A DNA stretch of 64,000 nt from Amycolatopsis bartoniae (lineage in GTDB: Bacteria > Actinomycetota > Actinomycetes > Mycobacteriales > Pseudonocardiaceae), in NCBI RefSeq assembly GCF_014191255.1, contig NZ_JACHWH010000002.1, forward strand, positions 310,001 through 374,000, given 5' to 3'. The first letter of the stretch is position 1. Every line of letters begins with the position of its first letter. Below are positions 40,975 through 49,873 of this stretch, piece by piece. The notes beneath the pieces were generated by a model, which was not told where the DNA came from, did no database searches, and saw only the letters and a program-made list of their open reading frames with translations. The translations under genes and the position numbers were made by a program.

Positions 40975-41429
40975 CTAGCGGAGCTCGAATTTCACCGTGT
41001 CGTGCGCCTGCACCGAGGGAACAACCTGAGTTCCGCGATGGGACACAGTAATGGAGTAGGTCGGCAAATCGTCTGGCACGCCCGGTACCTCGAAGAGCAT
41101 GGAACACGCAGCTATGTAGTAGGTGGCGGTGGTGTCGCCGGGAAGTGTGATCGAGGTCCGCTTGGCCTGGCCGGAAGTGATGCTCCCGGTGGCGACGACG
41201 CGCCCCCGAGGGTCTGCCACTGTCACGGCGGTTCCGGACGCCATGTCCGAGTAACCACCGGAGCCCCGGCACCCGCTGCCAAGGTCGGAAATGCCCCCGG
41301 TGAGGTGTTGTTCATGACCACCTCACCGCGAAGGGTGAATGTCTTCACAGGCGCCGGCGTGGCAGTGGCGCACCCGGCAGCGAGTAGTACGGTCCCTCCC
41401 GCGACGATTCGGCGGATCACCTCGCTCAA
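40975..41429 (-). pseudogene. Secreted lipoprotein, frameshifted
   Basis: The first frame (TTG 41429 or GTG 41420) encodes a lipoprotein signal (VIRRIVAGGTVLLAAGC) and a FTLRGEVVMNNTSPGAF strand. The second frame carries the rest: GSGCRGSGGYSDMASG, VTVADPRGRVVATGSI, then a strand-rich end at 40975. Together they make one normal ~150-residue secreted protein. The break falls at or next to a run of five G (minus strand, about 41296-41300), so a one-base indel is likely. Confidence 0.7.
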
Positions 41430-41534
41430 CCCCTCACAGTCGGCTCCCTCGGGAGTCGTACACCTGGAAATATGTGTTACAAGCGTGTCGACGGACGTCA
41501 CGCAACGTCTCCAGGTCATGCGCAAAGCAGCCTG

Positions 41535-42275
41535 CTACACCTGCGCCACCGCGAAGACCCTGCGGAACGGGAACCACACCGTCCCGTCCCCGCGAGCCGG
41601 GTACGCCTCGCGTAGCCGGGGCGCCAGCGCGGAACGGAACTCCGCCCACTCCCCGTCCGAGAGGGCCGCGCGAACCGGCCGCAGCGCCGTCCCCGTGATC
41701 CACTCCAGCACCGCGTCCTGGCCCGTCAGGCGTTGCACGTACGTCGTCTCCCAGGCGTCCACCTGACAGCCCGCGTCGGCGAACAGCGTGGCGTACTCCG
41801 ACGGCGTGGCAACCGTCTCCAGGCCCCTCAGCGTCACCCCCCACTGCCCCGCCAGGTCGCGCGCCAGCACGTGCGACGGGGAGTCGAAGTTGCCCGGCAC
41901 CTGCATCGCCAGCCAGGCGCCCGGCGGCAGCTCCCCCACCCACCGCCGCAGGAGCCGCACATGCTCCGGGACCCACTGCAGCACCGCGTTGGTCACCACG
42001 ACGTCCGTGTCCGGCGCCGGCTTCCAGTCCTGCACGTCCAGCACCTCGGCGGCGATCCCGGCCTGGCGAGCCGCGGCGACCATCTCCGGTGAGCTGTCCA
42101 CGGCTTCCAGAACCGCCGACGGCCAGCGCGACCGGAGCGACACCGTCAGGTTCCCCGGCCCACAACCCAGATCCACCACGCGGCGCGGCGAGACCGCACC
42201 CACCCGCGCCACGAGATCGAAGAACGGGCGTCCTCGCAGGTCGGCGTAGTCGAGGTACTTCGCGGGATCCCACAC
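41535..42275 (-). CDS. tam: Trans-aconitate 2-methyltransferase
   Basis: A 246-residue SAM methyltransferase with the Tam-type start [20 protein letters not shown]. Motif I is [29 protein letters not shown] and [20 protein letters not shown] also fit Tam. The family methylates trans-aconitate, an inhibitor formed from cis-aconitate. It stands 15 bp from the next gene upstream in the same direction. Confidence 0.9.
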   Translation of the reverse strand: MWDPAKYLDYADLRGRPFFDLVARVGAVSPRRVVDLGCGPGNLTVSLRSRWPSAVLEAVDSSPEMVAAARQAGIAAEVLDVQDWKPAPDTDVVVTNAVLQWVPEHVRLLRRWVGELPPGAWLAMQVPGNFDSPSHVLARDLAGQWGVTLRGLETVATPSEYATLFADAGCQVDAWETTYVQRLTGQDAVLEWITGTALRPVRAALSDGEWAEFRSALAPRLREAYPARGDGTVWFPFRRVFAVAQV

Positions 42276-42290
42276 AGTACGAGCGTACTG

Positions 42291-42803
42291 CTACACCTCC
42301 GGCGGTGCCAGCTTCTCCGCGGCTTCCCGGGCGATCGCGGCCACCACCTCGGCGTCCACCCCCGGGTCCGGCCGGACCTGCAGCACACTGCCGTCCCGCC
42401 CGGGCACCTTGCGCTGCACGAACCACACCCCGCCGCCGGTCAGCTCCTGCCGGTGCCGCCCACGAATGGAGCTGTCCACCCGCTGCCGGATCAGCACAGG
42501 CACGCGCCCCGGCTTCGGCAGCTCGAAACGCACCGGCGGACGGTCCTCCAGCAGCACCGCCCCACCCGCCGTGCCGGTCTCCGCCGCTTCGACGAGCGTC
42601 AGCACCCCCGCGTCCCAGACCGCCTTGCTGATCAGGTGCCAGCCGACCCGGCGCCCGTCGGGCAGCCACAGGCCCAGCTCGGTGACCACGAGATGCCCAC
42701 CGGAGCCGACCGGAGCCACGCCGAGCGCGTTCTCCGCGGGCGCGAGCGTGCCCGGAAACCCCTCCGGCAACCGGTCGCCGAACAGCCGCCGCAGCAAGGC
42801 CAC
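42291..42803 (-). CDS. Conserved actinobacterial protein downstream of dnaG
   Basis: A 170-residue soluble protein whose GTG lies one base after the dnaG stop, so the two are translationally linked. It is strand-rich (GVAPVGSGGHLVVTELGLWL, GRRVGWHLISKAVWD) and ends in a short helix (AAIAREAAEKLAPPEV). I do not recognise a named domain. Confidence 0.7.
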   Translation of the reverse strand: MALLRRLFGDRLPEGFPGTLAPAENALGVAPVGSGGHLVVTELGLWLPDGRRVGWHLISKAVWDAGVLTLVEAAETGTAGGAVLLEDRPPVRFELPKPGRVPVLIRQRVDSSIRGRHRQELTGGGVWFVQRKVPGRDGSVLQVRPDPGVDAEVVAAIAREAAEKLAPPEV

Positions 42804-42804
42804 C

Positions 42805-44682
42805 TCAGTCCATCCCGCCGATCGCCTGCTGGCGCAACGCCTTCCGGTACTCCTCCAGCGCCACGAGGTCGCCGAACAACGCCCGGTACTCCTCCTCGGC
42901 GTCCACAGGGGACAGTCGCTGCAGGCGCGACTTGATCTCGCCGATCTGCCTGCCGACGAGGTTCTCCTGTACCGCCGCGATCATGCTGCCGATGTAGCGG
43001 ACGTCGGCCTCGGTCTTCGCGTGCAACGGTTCCACCGCCAGCTCCGACAGCAGCGTCCGCACCGTGCCGGGCGGCAGGTTCGCGCTCGCCGCGTCGAGCA
43101 GGGCCGGGCCCGCCAGCCCGCAGCTCGCCCCGCCCGCCTTCAGCACCGCACGGTGCACCGCCACGTACGCCGGGTGGGTGAACGCCTCCTCGGGCAGCGC
43201 GTCGTACTCCGGGCCCGCCAGCGCGGGCTCCTGCAGCGCCGCCTTGAGCACCTCGCGCTGCGCCATCAGCCGCGGGTCCTTCGGCGACGGCCGCTGGACG
43301 TCCTCCGGTGCGGCCGCGGCCGCCGGTGCCCGCCGCTCGGGCTTGGCGGGCGCACCGGCCGCGCCCCGCACGCGGCGCACCACCATGTCCGCGTCCTGCC
43401 AGCCGACCCACCACGCCAGCTTCGTCGCGTAGCCGTCGCGCTTGGCCCTGTCCTTGATCTGCGCCACCAGCGGTACCGTGCGCTGCAGCGCCGCGACCTG
43501 CCCGTCGACGGAGTCGAGATCGTACTCGGCGAGCATGCTGCGGATCGCGAACTCGAACAGCGGGATCCGTCGCGCCACCAGGTCCCGCACCGCCGCGTCG
43601 CCCTTCTCCAGCCGCAGCTCACACGGGTCCATGCCGTCCGGCGCGACCGCGATGTACGTCTGGCCCGCGAACGTCTGGTCGCCCTCGAACGCCTTGAGCG
43701 CGGCCTTCTGGCCCGCCTGGTCACCGTCGAAGGTGAAGATCACCTCGCCGCGGAACGCGTCGTCGTCCATCAGCAGGCGGCGCAGCACCTTCATGTGCTC
43801 CTCGCCGAACGCCGTGCCCGACGACGCCACCGCCGTCGGCACGCCCGCGGCGTGCATGGCCATCACGTCGGTGTAGCCCTCGACCACGACGACCTGGTGC
43901 CGCTTGGCGATCTCGCGCTTGGCGAGGTCGAGCCCGAACAGCACCTGCGACTTCTTGTAGATCGGGCTCTCGCTGGTGTTGAGGTACTTCGCCTGTATCG
44001 GGTCGTCGTCGAACAGCCGGCGTGCGCCGAACCCGACGACGTCACCGGACAGGTCCCTGATCGGCCACACGAGCCTGCGGTGGAACCGGTCGATCGGCCC
44101 CTGCCTGCCCTCGCGCACCAGCTGCGCCTTGAGCAGCTCCGACAGCTCGAACCCGCGGTTGAGCAGGTGCTTCGTCAGCTTGTCCCAGCCCGACGGGGCG
44201 AACCCGCAGCCGAAGCGCTGCGCCGCGGCCTCGTCGAAACCGCGCTCGCGCAGGTACTTGCGGGCCAGCTCGGCCTCGGGCGTGCGCAGCTGCTCGGTGT
44301 AGAACTCCGCCGCCGCCTTGTGCGCCTCCACCATCCGGGTGCGCGTGCCGCGGTCGCGCTGGACGCTGGCGCCGCCACCCTCGTAGGTGAGCCGGAACCC
44401 GACGCGGTCGGCGAGCCGCTCGACGGCCTCGACGAACGGGAGGTGGTCGATCTTCATCAGGAACTTGATGACGTCGCCGCCCTCACCACAGCCGAAGCAG
44501 TGGAACGTGCCGTGCGTGGGCCGCACGTTGAACGACGGCGTCTTCTCGTCGTGGAACGGGCACAGGCCCTTGAGCGCCCCGCCGCCGGCGTTGCGCAGGG
44601 CCACGTACTCGCCCACCACCTCGTCGATCCGGTTGCGGTCGCGAACCTCCGCTATGTCTGCTTCCCGGATTCGACCTGCCAC
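42805..44682 (-). CDS. dnaG: DNA primase
   Basis: A 625-residue replicative primase. The N-terminal CHC2 zinc finger is CPFHDEKTPSF and FHCFGCGEGGDV (about residues 41-70). The TOPRIM core shows VVVEGYTDVMA and FTFDGDQAGQKA, supplying the Glu and the DxD-type metal ligands. A C-terminal DnaB-interaction region follows an Ala/Pro-rich linker. It makes RNA primers at the replication fork. It is divergent from the sigJ gene, with 23 bp between starts. Confidence 0.97.
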   Translation of the reverse strand: MAGRIREADIAEVRDRNRIDEVVGEYVALRNAGGGALKGLCPFHDEKTPSFNVRPTHGTFHCFGCGEGGDVIKFLMKIDHLPFVEAVERLADRVGFRLTYEGGGASVQRDRGTRTRMVEAHKAAAEFYTEQLRTPEAELARKYLRERGFDEAAAQRFGCGFAPSGWDKLTKHLLNRGFELSELLKAQLVREGRQGPIDRFHRRLVWPIRDLSGDVVGFGARRLFDDDPIQAKYLNTSESPIYKKSQVLFGLDLAKREIAKRHQVVVVEGYTDVMAMHAAGVPTAVASSGTAFGEEHMKVLRRLLMDDDAFRGEVIFTFDGDQAGQKAALKAFEGDQTFAGQTYIAVAPDGMDPCELRLEKGDAAVRDLVARRIPLFEFAIRSMLAEYDLDSVDGQVAALQRTVPLVAQIKDRAKRDGYATKLAWWVGWQDADMVVRRVRGAAGAPAKPERRAPAAAAAPEDVQRPSPKDPRLMAQREVLKAALQEPALAGPEYDALPEEAFTHPAYVAVHRAVLKAGGASCGLAGPALLDAASANLPPGTVRTLLSELAVEPLHAKTEADVRYIGSMIAAVQENLVGRQIGEIKSRLQRLSPVDAEEEYRALFGDLVALEEYRKALRQQAIGGMD

Positions 44683-44705
44683 GGGTCGAGGATACTGTCT
44701 CGGTC

Positions 44706-45641
44706 ATGGGGCTGGCTGAGGAGTTCACCGGGCACCGCGCCCACCTGGTCGCGGTGGCCTACCGGCTCACCGGATCGGTGGCCGACGCCGAGGACGCCGT
44801 GCAGGAGGCGTGGCTGCGGCTCGCGGGCCTCGGCGAGGAGAAGCAGGCCGGAATCCGCGACCTCAGGGGCTGGCTCACCACCGTGGTCGGCCGCATCTGC
44901 CTCGACCGGTTGCGCTCGGCCGCGGTGCAGCGTGAACGGTACGTCGGCCAGTGGCTGCCCGAGCCCATCGTCACCCCGTTGGGTGGGAAGCAGGCCGAGG
45001 ACCCGCTGGACGCCGCCGTGCGTGACGAAGGGTTGCGCATGGCCGCGATGGTCGTGCTCGACAAGCTCACGCCGGAGCAGCGCGTCGCGTTCGTGCTGCA
45101 CGACGCGTTCTCGGTGCCCTTCGCGGAGATCGCGGACATCCTCGGCACGACGGCGGAGGCGGCGCGGCAGAGCGCCTCGCGTGGGCGGCGTGCCGTGAAG
45201 GACGCGGAACCGCCGCCGCGGGCGAGCCTCGCCGAGCAGCAGGAGGTGCTCGACCGGTTCCTCACGGCACTGCTCGCCGGCGACGTGGCGGGCATGACCG
45301 CGGTGCTGCACCCCGACGCGACCTTCGTCGGCGATTCCGGCGGCAAGACCCGCACCGCGCGGCAGGTCATCGTGGGCGGCGACAAGATCGCCCGGTTCTT
45401 CCGCGGCCTGGTGGAGATGTTCCGGCCGGAGGCGTTCTGGACCGGGCGGCCGGTGCTGGTCAACGGGGACCTGGGCGTCTACGTGCCGCCCACCCAGGTC
45501 CCCGGCGGCCGCCCGCTCGACGCGCACCTGCAGACCATGGCGATCCGCGACGGGCTGATCGTCGCGGTCTACGACGTGGCGAACCCGGACAAGCTCACGC
45601 GGCTCCCGGCAGCGGAACCCGGCACGCCTCCCCCGACGTGA
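44706..45641 (+). CDS. sigJ: ECF41-type RNA polymerase sigma factor (SigJ)
   Basis: A 311-residue ECF sigma factor. Region 2 is HLVAVAYRLTGSVADAEDAV, then QEAWLR. Region 4 is LTPEQRVAFVLHDAFSVPFA, then EIADILG. A C-terminal SnoaL-like extension (about 175-300) is the ECF41 hallmark; GDSGGKT replaces its usual DGGGK motif. The extension modulates activity in place of an anti-sigma factor. The convergent carboxymuconolactone decarboxylase gene is the standard ECF41 partner. Confidence 0.92.
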   Translation: MGLAEEFTGHRAHLVAVAYRLTGSVADAEDAVQEAWLRLAGLGEEKQAGIRDLRGWLTTVVGRICLDRLRSAAVQRERYVGQWLPEPIVTPLGGKQAEDPLDAAVRDEGLRMAAMVVLDKLTPEQRVAFVLHDAFSVPFAEIADILGTTAEAARQSASRGRRAVKDAEPPPRASLAEQQEVLDRFLTALLAGDVAGMTAVLHPDATFVGDSGGKTRTARQVIVGGDKIARFFRGLVEMFRPEAFWTGRPVLVNGDLGVYVPPTQVPGGRPLDAHLQTMAIRDGLIVAVYDVANPDKLTRLPAAEPGTPPPT

Positions 45642-46170
45642 ACCCCTGCTCGGGAATGCCGAGCGCGCTGTTGAGCCTGCCCCGCAGGTTCTCCAGCGCG
45701 ATCTGGTAGCTCAGCTCGACCACGCCCTTGCGGCCGAACTCGCGTTCCAGCTCCGCGACCTGCTCGTCGGTGACCGTCACCGGGCTCTCGGTCATCGCGT
45801 CGGCGTACGCGAGCGCGAGGCGCTCCTGCCTGCTGAACAGCGGCGAGGTGGCGTACTCGTCGATGTGCTTGAGCCGTTCGATGTCGAGCCCGTCGTGCTT
45901 CTGCAGCATGGTGCCGAAGTCGACGCACCACGAGCAGGCGAGCCGCACGGCGACGCGGTAGCTCGCGATCTGCCGGACGTTGACGGGCAGCGTCCGAGAC
46001 GCCTTCTCCACGGCCAGCTCGTGCACGGCGCCCGCGGCGAGCAGCCCGGTGTGGCGGGCGATCACCGCGAACGGCTCGGGAACGGCGCCGTAGCGGCGGC
46101 GGGCGATGCGGTAGATGAGCCGCGTGAACAGGTTCGCGTCCTTTGTGGACAGGACGGGGATGCGGGACAT
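45595..46170 (-). CDS. Carboxymuconolactone decarboxylase/AhpD-like protein
   Basis: A 191-residue protein of the AhpD-like fold. The redox or catalytic pair lies in ACSWCVDFG, with the downstream helix LAYADAMTESPVTV. In ECF41 systems this gene is the sigma factor's main target. Its start is preceded by GGAGGAG and by a promoter matching the ECF41 consensus. It overlaps sigJ convergently by 47 bp. Confidence 0.88.
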   Translation of the reverse strand: MSRIPVLSTKDANLFTRLIYRIARRRYGAVPEPFAVIARHTGLLAAGAVHELAVEKASRTLPVNVRQIASYRVAVRLACSWCVDFGTMLQKHDGLDIERLKHIDEYATSPLFSRQERLALAYADAMTESPVTVTDEQVAELEREFGRKGVVELSYQIALENLRGRLNSALGIPEQGFTSGEACRVPLPGAA

Positions 46171-46195
46171 GGTCTCCTCCTTCTCTCCCCCTCAG

Positions 46196-46222
46196 GACGA
46201 GCTAGCCTCGGATCCCGTGACA
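46196..46222 (-). promoter_or_regulatory. Predicted ECF41 (SigJ) promoter
   Basis: On the minus strand TGTCACG (46222-46216) is followed after exactly 16 bp by CGTC (46199-46196). The published ECF41 consensus is TGTCACA and CGTC at this spacing. It lies 26 bp upstream of the carboxymuconolactone decarboxylase start. Confidence 0.8.
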
Positions 46223-46963
46223 GGACGCTTCCAGGGCCGCGACGGGACCGAGCTCGCCTACCGGGAGGTCGGACGCGGACGACCGGTCGTGCTGATCCAC
46301 GGCTACTTCTCCACCGCGCAGGTCAACTGGCTCACCTACGGGCACGCCGCGAAGCTCGCCGAGCGGGGGCGGCGCGTGATCATGCCGGACCTCCGGGCGC
46401 ACGGCGACAGCGCGAAGCCGCACGACCCCGCCGCCTACCCGCCGGACGTCCTCGCCGACGACGCGTTCGCGCTGCTGGAGCACCTCGGCCTCGACGAGTA
46501 CGACCTGGGCGGCTACTCGCTCGGCGCCCGGACCGTGGTGCGGATGCTCGTGCGTGGCGCGACGCCAGGACGTGCCGTGGTGGCGGGCACCGGCCTGGAG
46601 GGCATCACCGAAACCCGTGGAAGTGGCGAGCACTTCCGGCGCATCCTCACTGGGCTCGGCACGTTCGAGCGCGGCTCCGCCGAGTGGAAGGCGGAGCGGT
46701 TCCTGCGGTCGACCGGCGGGGACCCGGTGGCGCTGCGGCACGTGCTGGACACCTTCGTCGACACCCCGCCCGAGGAGCTGCGCCGCCTCGGGACGCCGGT
46801 GCTCGTGCTCGTCGGCGACCGCGACGACGGTCAGCGCAGCGCCGACCGGCTCGCCGAACTGCTGCCGAAAGCGGAGTTCGCCCGGGTGCCCGGCGACCAC
46901 ATGAGCGCCGTCGCCGGGCAGGAGCTCGGGACCGCGATCGCGGACTACCTCACGCGGCCGTGA
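46217..46963 (+). CDS. Alpha/beta-hydrolase
   Basis: A 248-residue hydrolase from GTG 46217. The oxyanion region is VVLIHGYFSTAQ, the nucleophile elbow GGYSLGART (GxSxG), the acid LVLVGDRDD, and the His VPGDHMSAV. It resembles haloperoxidase/esterase-type hydrolases; substrate unknown. The start overlaps the divergent ECF41 -35 element, so its expression may interfere with the decarboxylase promoter. It overlaps the next convergent gene by 14 bp. Confidence 0.85.
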   Translation: MTGRFQGRDGTELAYREVGRGRPVVLIHGYFSTAQVNWLTYGHAAKLAERGRRVIMPDLRAHGDSAKPHDPAAYPPDVLADDAFALLEHLGLDEYDLGGYSLGARTVVRMLVRGATPGRAVVAGTGLEGITETRGSGEHFRRILTGLGTFERGSAEWKAERFLRSTGGDPVALRHVLDTFVDTPPEELRRLGTPVLVLVGDRDDGQRSADRLAELLPKAEFARVPGDHMSAVAGQELGTAIADYLTRP

Positions 46964-48734
46964 GCTGCCGCACGTCCCACAGCCACACCCCGTCCACGTA
47001 ACGCGCGGGGGTGCGCAGCAGCTGCTCGACCGTCGCCTGCAGCGACTGCTGGTTGTTGCCCGGCGCGAGGACCACGACGTCGGCGTGCCAGTAACGCAGG
47101 TCGGCCAGGGTCTCGGCGCGCTGGGCGTCGGTCACCTCCGGCACGTCGCCCGTCTCCCGGACGTCGTTGAGCAGCGTCGCCGTGAAGCGGTCGGGCGCGC
47201 CGTAGCGGCCTCGCTTGTCGTGCGGCCCGTTCGGCCCGACGAAGTAGCCGTCCGCCAGCGGGAACCCGACGTCGGCCGCCACCTGCCAGTGCAGCGCCCG
47301 CGCGTCACCGGTGTTGGGCAGCGGCACGGTGACCACCGAACCCGAGGTGACGTACTGGCGCCACGTGCCGTCCGAGAAGAACGCGGGCGTCGCCGGTCTG
47401 GTGCTGGCCTGCAACGGCGTCGGCGCGATGGGCAGCAGCACGGCCACCAGCGCGCCGAGCCACAGCCAGCGCAGCGGCAGCTCCCGGTCGCGGAACGACG
47501 GCGCCGCCTGGAACACCTTGTCGGTGGCGATCGCGAGCAGCGCGGCGACCGCCGGGATGCACGCCATGGCCAGCCGCGACTCCAGCAGCGAGTCGAACAG
47601 CGGCAGGTCCGCCAGCAGCTTCCACGGCCCCGGGATGCCGGTGTCCTTGTGCGCCACCGTGATCGAGACGCCGAGGGAGAGCCAGGCCAGCACGAACATC
47701 GAGATCGCGACCGCGCGGGCGAACACGTTCCGCCACAGCCAGATGGTCAGGACCACCATGAACACGACCAGCGGCCAGCCGAAGAACGCGTTCTCCTCGG
47801 TGCGGTTCATGGACACGTCCGCGGCCGCGTCCGCCTGCCCCGCGATCGACTCCGTCGCGAAGCGCGTGAACGCCGCCGTGTCGTTGCCGACCGGGCCGTG
47901 TTCGAGCGTGCGGTAGCTCTGCGGGCCCAGGAACTGCCACCACAGCGGGAAGATGACGATCGCGAGCGCGAGCACGCCGGCGATGGCGAGGCCGATGACC
48001 ATCGGCTTGATCATGGCGACGGCCTCGCGCCAGCGCGACGCGGCGTAGGCGATGGCGAACACCACGAAGCCGAGCATGGTGATGAGGAGCGGTTCCTCGC
48101 CGAGGAACACCTGGTAGGCCAGCAGCGCGCCGAGGATCAGCCCGTCGCGCACCGGCCGGGCACCCTGCGCGAGCCTGATCAGCCGCAGCACGATGAACGG
48201 CAGCAGGAAGAGCACGACGAAGTTCGGGTGCGCGTTGCCGTGCGAGATCATCGGCGGCGCGAACCCGCAGAACGCCCCGCCGATCGCGGCCGCGAGCCGC
48301 GAGCCCACCAGGTTCCGCGAGAACACCCAGTACCAGGCGAAAGCCGTGCCGGACAGGCCGCCGGTGAGCGCGATCGCCCAGGTGACGGTGGGCCCGAACA
48401 ACATCGTGACGGGCGAGAGCGGGATGCTCAGGCCCAGCATGGCCGTGTTGGCCATCATGTTCACGCCGTCGGGGTAGTTCTGCAGCACCGACTCCAGCGG
48501 GTTCTGCCAGTGCCACACCGACTGGGCCGTGGTCTCGAAGAACCACTCCCACATGTTCTGGTCCTGGGCGCTGTTGTACAGGTAGCCGCTGCCGAGGTTC
48601 ACCCACAGCCCGGCGTAGATGACGAACGCGGCCAGCACGAAGAACAGTGCGGCGATCGAGTCGGCGCGGGTCCACCGCCGCCGTCGGGATTCCTCCACCT
48701 GCACCGTCCCCGGCGACTCCAGCAACGCGGTCAC
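46950..48734 (-). CDS. Polytopic membrane protein, GT-C glycosyltransferase-like
   Basis: A 594-residue protein with about 11-12 hydrophobic helices, followed by a C-terminal soluble domain of ~130 residues. A large loop early on carries YNSAQDQNMWEWFFE with acidic residues, and ISHGNAHPNF lies between helices. The layout suits GT-C enzymes that use polyprenyl-linked sugars. The assignment rests on topology only. It lies 8 bp downstream of the serpin gene in the same direction. Confidence 0.65.
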   Translation of the reverse strand: MTALLESPGTVQVEESRRRRWTRADSIAALFFVLAAFVIYAGLWVNLGSGYLYNSAQDQNMWEWFFETTAQSVWHWQNPLESVLQNYPDGVNMMANTAMLGLSIPLSPVTMLFGPTVTWAIALTGGLSGTAFAWYWVFSRNLVGSRLAAAIGGAFCGFAPPMISHGNAHPNFVVLFLLPFIVLRLIRLAQGARPVRDGLILGALLAYQVFLGEEPLLITMLGFVVFAIAYAASRWREAVAMIKPMVIGLAIAGVLALAIVIFPLWWQFLGPQSYRTLEHGPVGNDTAAFTRFATESIAGQADAAADVSMNRTEENAFFGWPLVVFMVVLTIWLWRNVFARAVAISMFVLAWLSLGVSITVAHKDTGIPGPWKLLADLPLFDSLLESRLAMACIPAVAALLAIATDKVFQAAPSFRDRELPLRWLWLGALVAVLLPIAPTPLQASTRPATPAFFSDGTWRQYVTSGSVVTVPLPNTGDARALHWQVAADVGFPLADGYFVGPNGPHDKRGRYGAPDRFTATLLNDVRETGDVPEVTDAQRAETLADLRYWHADVVVLAPGNNQQSLQATVEQLLRTPARYVDGVWLWDVRQLTAA

Positions 48735-48742
48735 TTCTTACC

Positions 48743-49852
48743 TCACGGTTCGACAACGCGGGCGAAAAAGTAGACCACACCCGTCGCGGCGTGCCGCACG
48801 AGGAGCAGGAAAGGCCGGTCCACGACCACGTCGACGGGGTCGGCGGGCGTGATCATGGCCAGCGCGCGCATCATCACGGCGGTGGCCGCGGCACCCTCCA
48901 GGCCCTGCTCGTCGAGCCGCAGGACGGCCTCGTGCAGCACCTCGCCGACGTACAGCCGCGGATCCGGGGACAGCGGCGTGAAGTCGGCGCGAGGCGTGAA
49001 CATGGTCCGCACCCCGAGCCCGGCGAGGGCGGGCTTGAGCGCGGCGCGCTGCCTGAGCTTCACCTTCGGCAGCGCCAGCCGGACCTGCCGCTTGCGCGGC
49101 GCGCGCACCAGCGCAGCGAGCGCGTTGTCGTCCATTGTGGACTCCGCCGCGGCGAGATCCCCGTCCGGCAGCAGGACCGTGGCGGTGACCCCGCCCGCGG
49201 CGGGCAGCTCGACGACCTGCCAGCCGTCTCGCGCGGCGTAACCGAGCGACTCCGACAGGTGCATGGTGGGCACGCAGCGGACGCCGGAGGGACTGCGGAA
49301 GTCCGCGTCCTCGGTGCGCTCCTCCGGAAACCGGTGGCGCCAGGCGACCTTGAGGTACACCGCGTTGACCAGGCTCGCGACGGTGTCCGGGCGGACGGTG
49401 CCGGGCGCGAGCAGCTCCGGGATCAGGTCGTGGGTGGTCTCCGCCACATCGGAGTTGATCGCTTGCCGTGCCGCCTCCGGGTTCTCCTGGAACGGCGTGG
49501 TGCGGACGCGGCCGTTCGGCCAGGCCGCCAGGTCGCCGAGGAAGTCCTGGTTGAGCGCGAAGTGGTCGCCCGTCCACAACGTGTTGGCGACCTCGAGAAC
49601 GGGCGCCTCCCCCCGGCCGCCCTCGTCGAGCGTGGCGGCGGTGCGCAGCAGCTCCGCCTGCTTCGCGACGTCCGCGGCGCCGCCGGCCAGCAGTGCTGCC
49701 AGCTCCTCGGACGCCGCTCCGCGCGCCGCCTGGCTGGTCAGGCCCAGCGCGCTGGCGACGGAGTAGGGCGAGAAGCACGAGTCGCCAGCACCGGCCACAG
49801 CGCGGTGCAGCGCGAAGCAGAATCGCAGGTGATCGAGTTCCGGGTTGCCCAT
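48743..49852 (-). CDS. Serpin-family protease inhibitor
   Basis: A 369-residue serpin. It has FSPYSVASALGLTSQAARG, NAVYLKVAWRHRFPEE and the closing VDRPFLLLVRHAATGVVYFF, all family landmarks. The reactive-loop hinge EQGLEGAAATAVM keeps the small residues needed for loop insertion, so it looks inhibitory. By alignment P1 would be Leu, suggesting a chymotrypsin- or subtilisin-like target (inference). There is no signal peptide, so the target should be cytoplasmic. It lies 21 bp downstream of dgt. Confidence 0.92.
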   Translation of the reverse strand: MGNPELDHLRFCFALHRAVAGAGDSCFSPYSVASALGLTSQAARGAASEELAALLAGGAADVAKQAELLRTAATLDEGGRGEAPVLEVANTLWTGDHFALNQDFLGDLAAWPNGRVRTTPFQENPEAARQAINSDVAETTHDLIPELLAPGTVRPDTVASLVNAVYLKVAWRHRFPEERTEDADFRSPSGVRCVPTMHLSESLGYAARDGWQVVELPAAGGVTATVLLPDGDLAAAESTMDDNALAALVRAPRKRQVRLALPKVKLRQRAALKPALAGLGVRTMFTPRADFTPLSPDPRLYVGEVLHEAVLRLDEQGLEGAAATAVMMRALAMITPADPVDVVVDRPFLLLVRHAATGVVYFFARVVEP

Positions 49853-49873
49853 CGCTTCGACGCTACCGGATTT

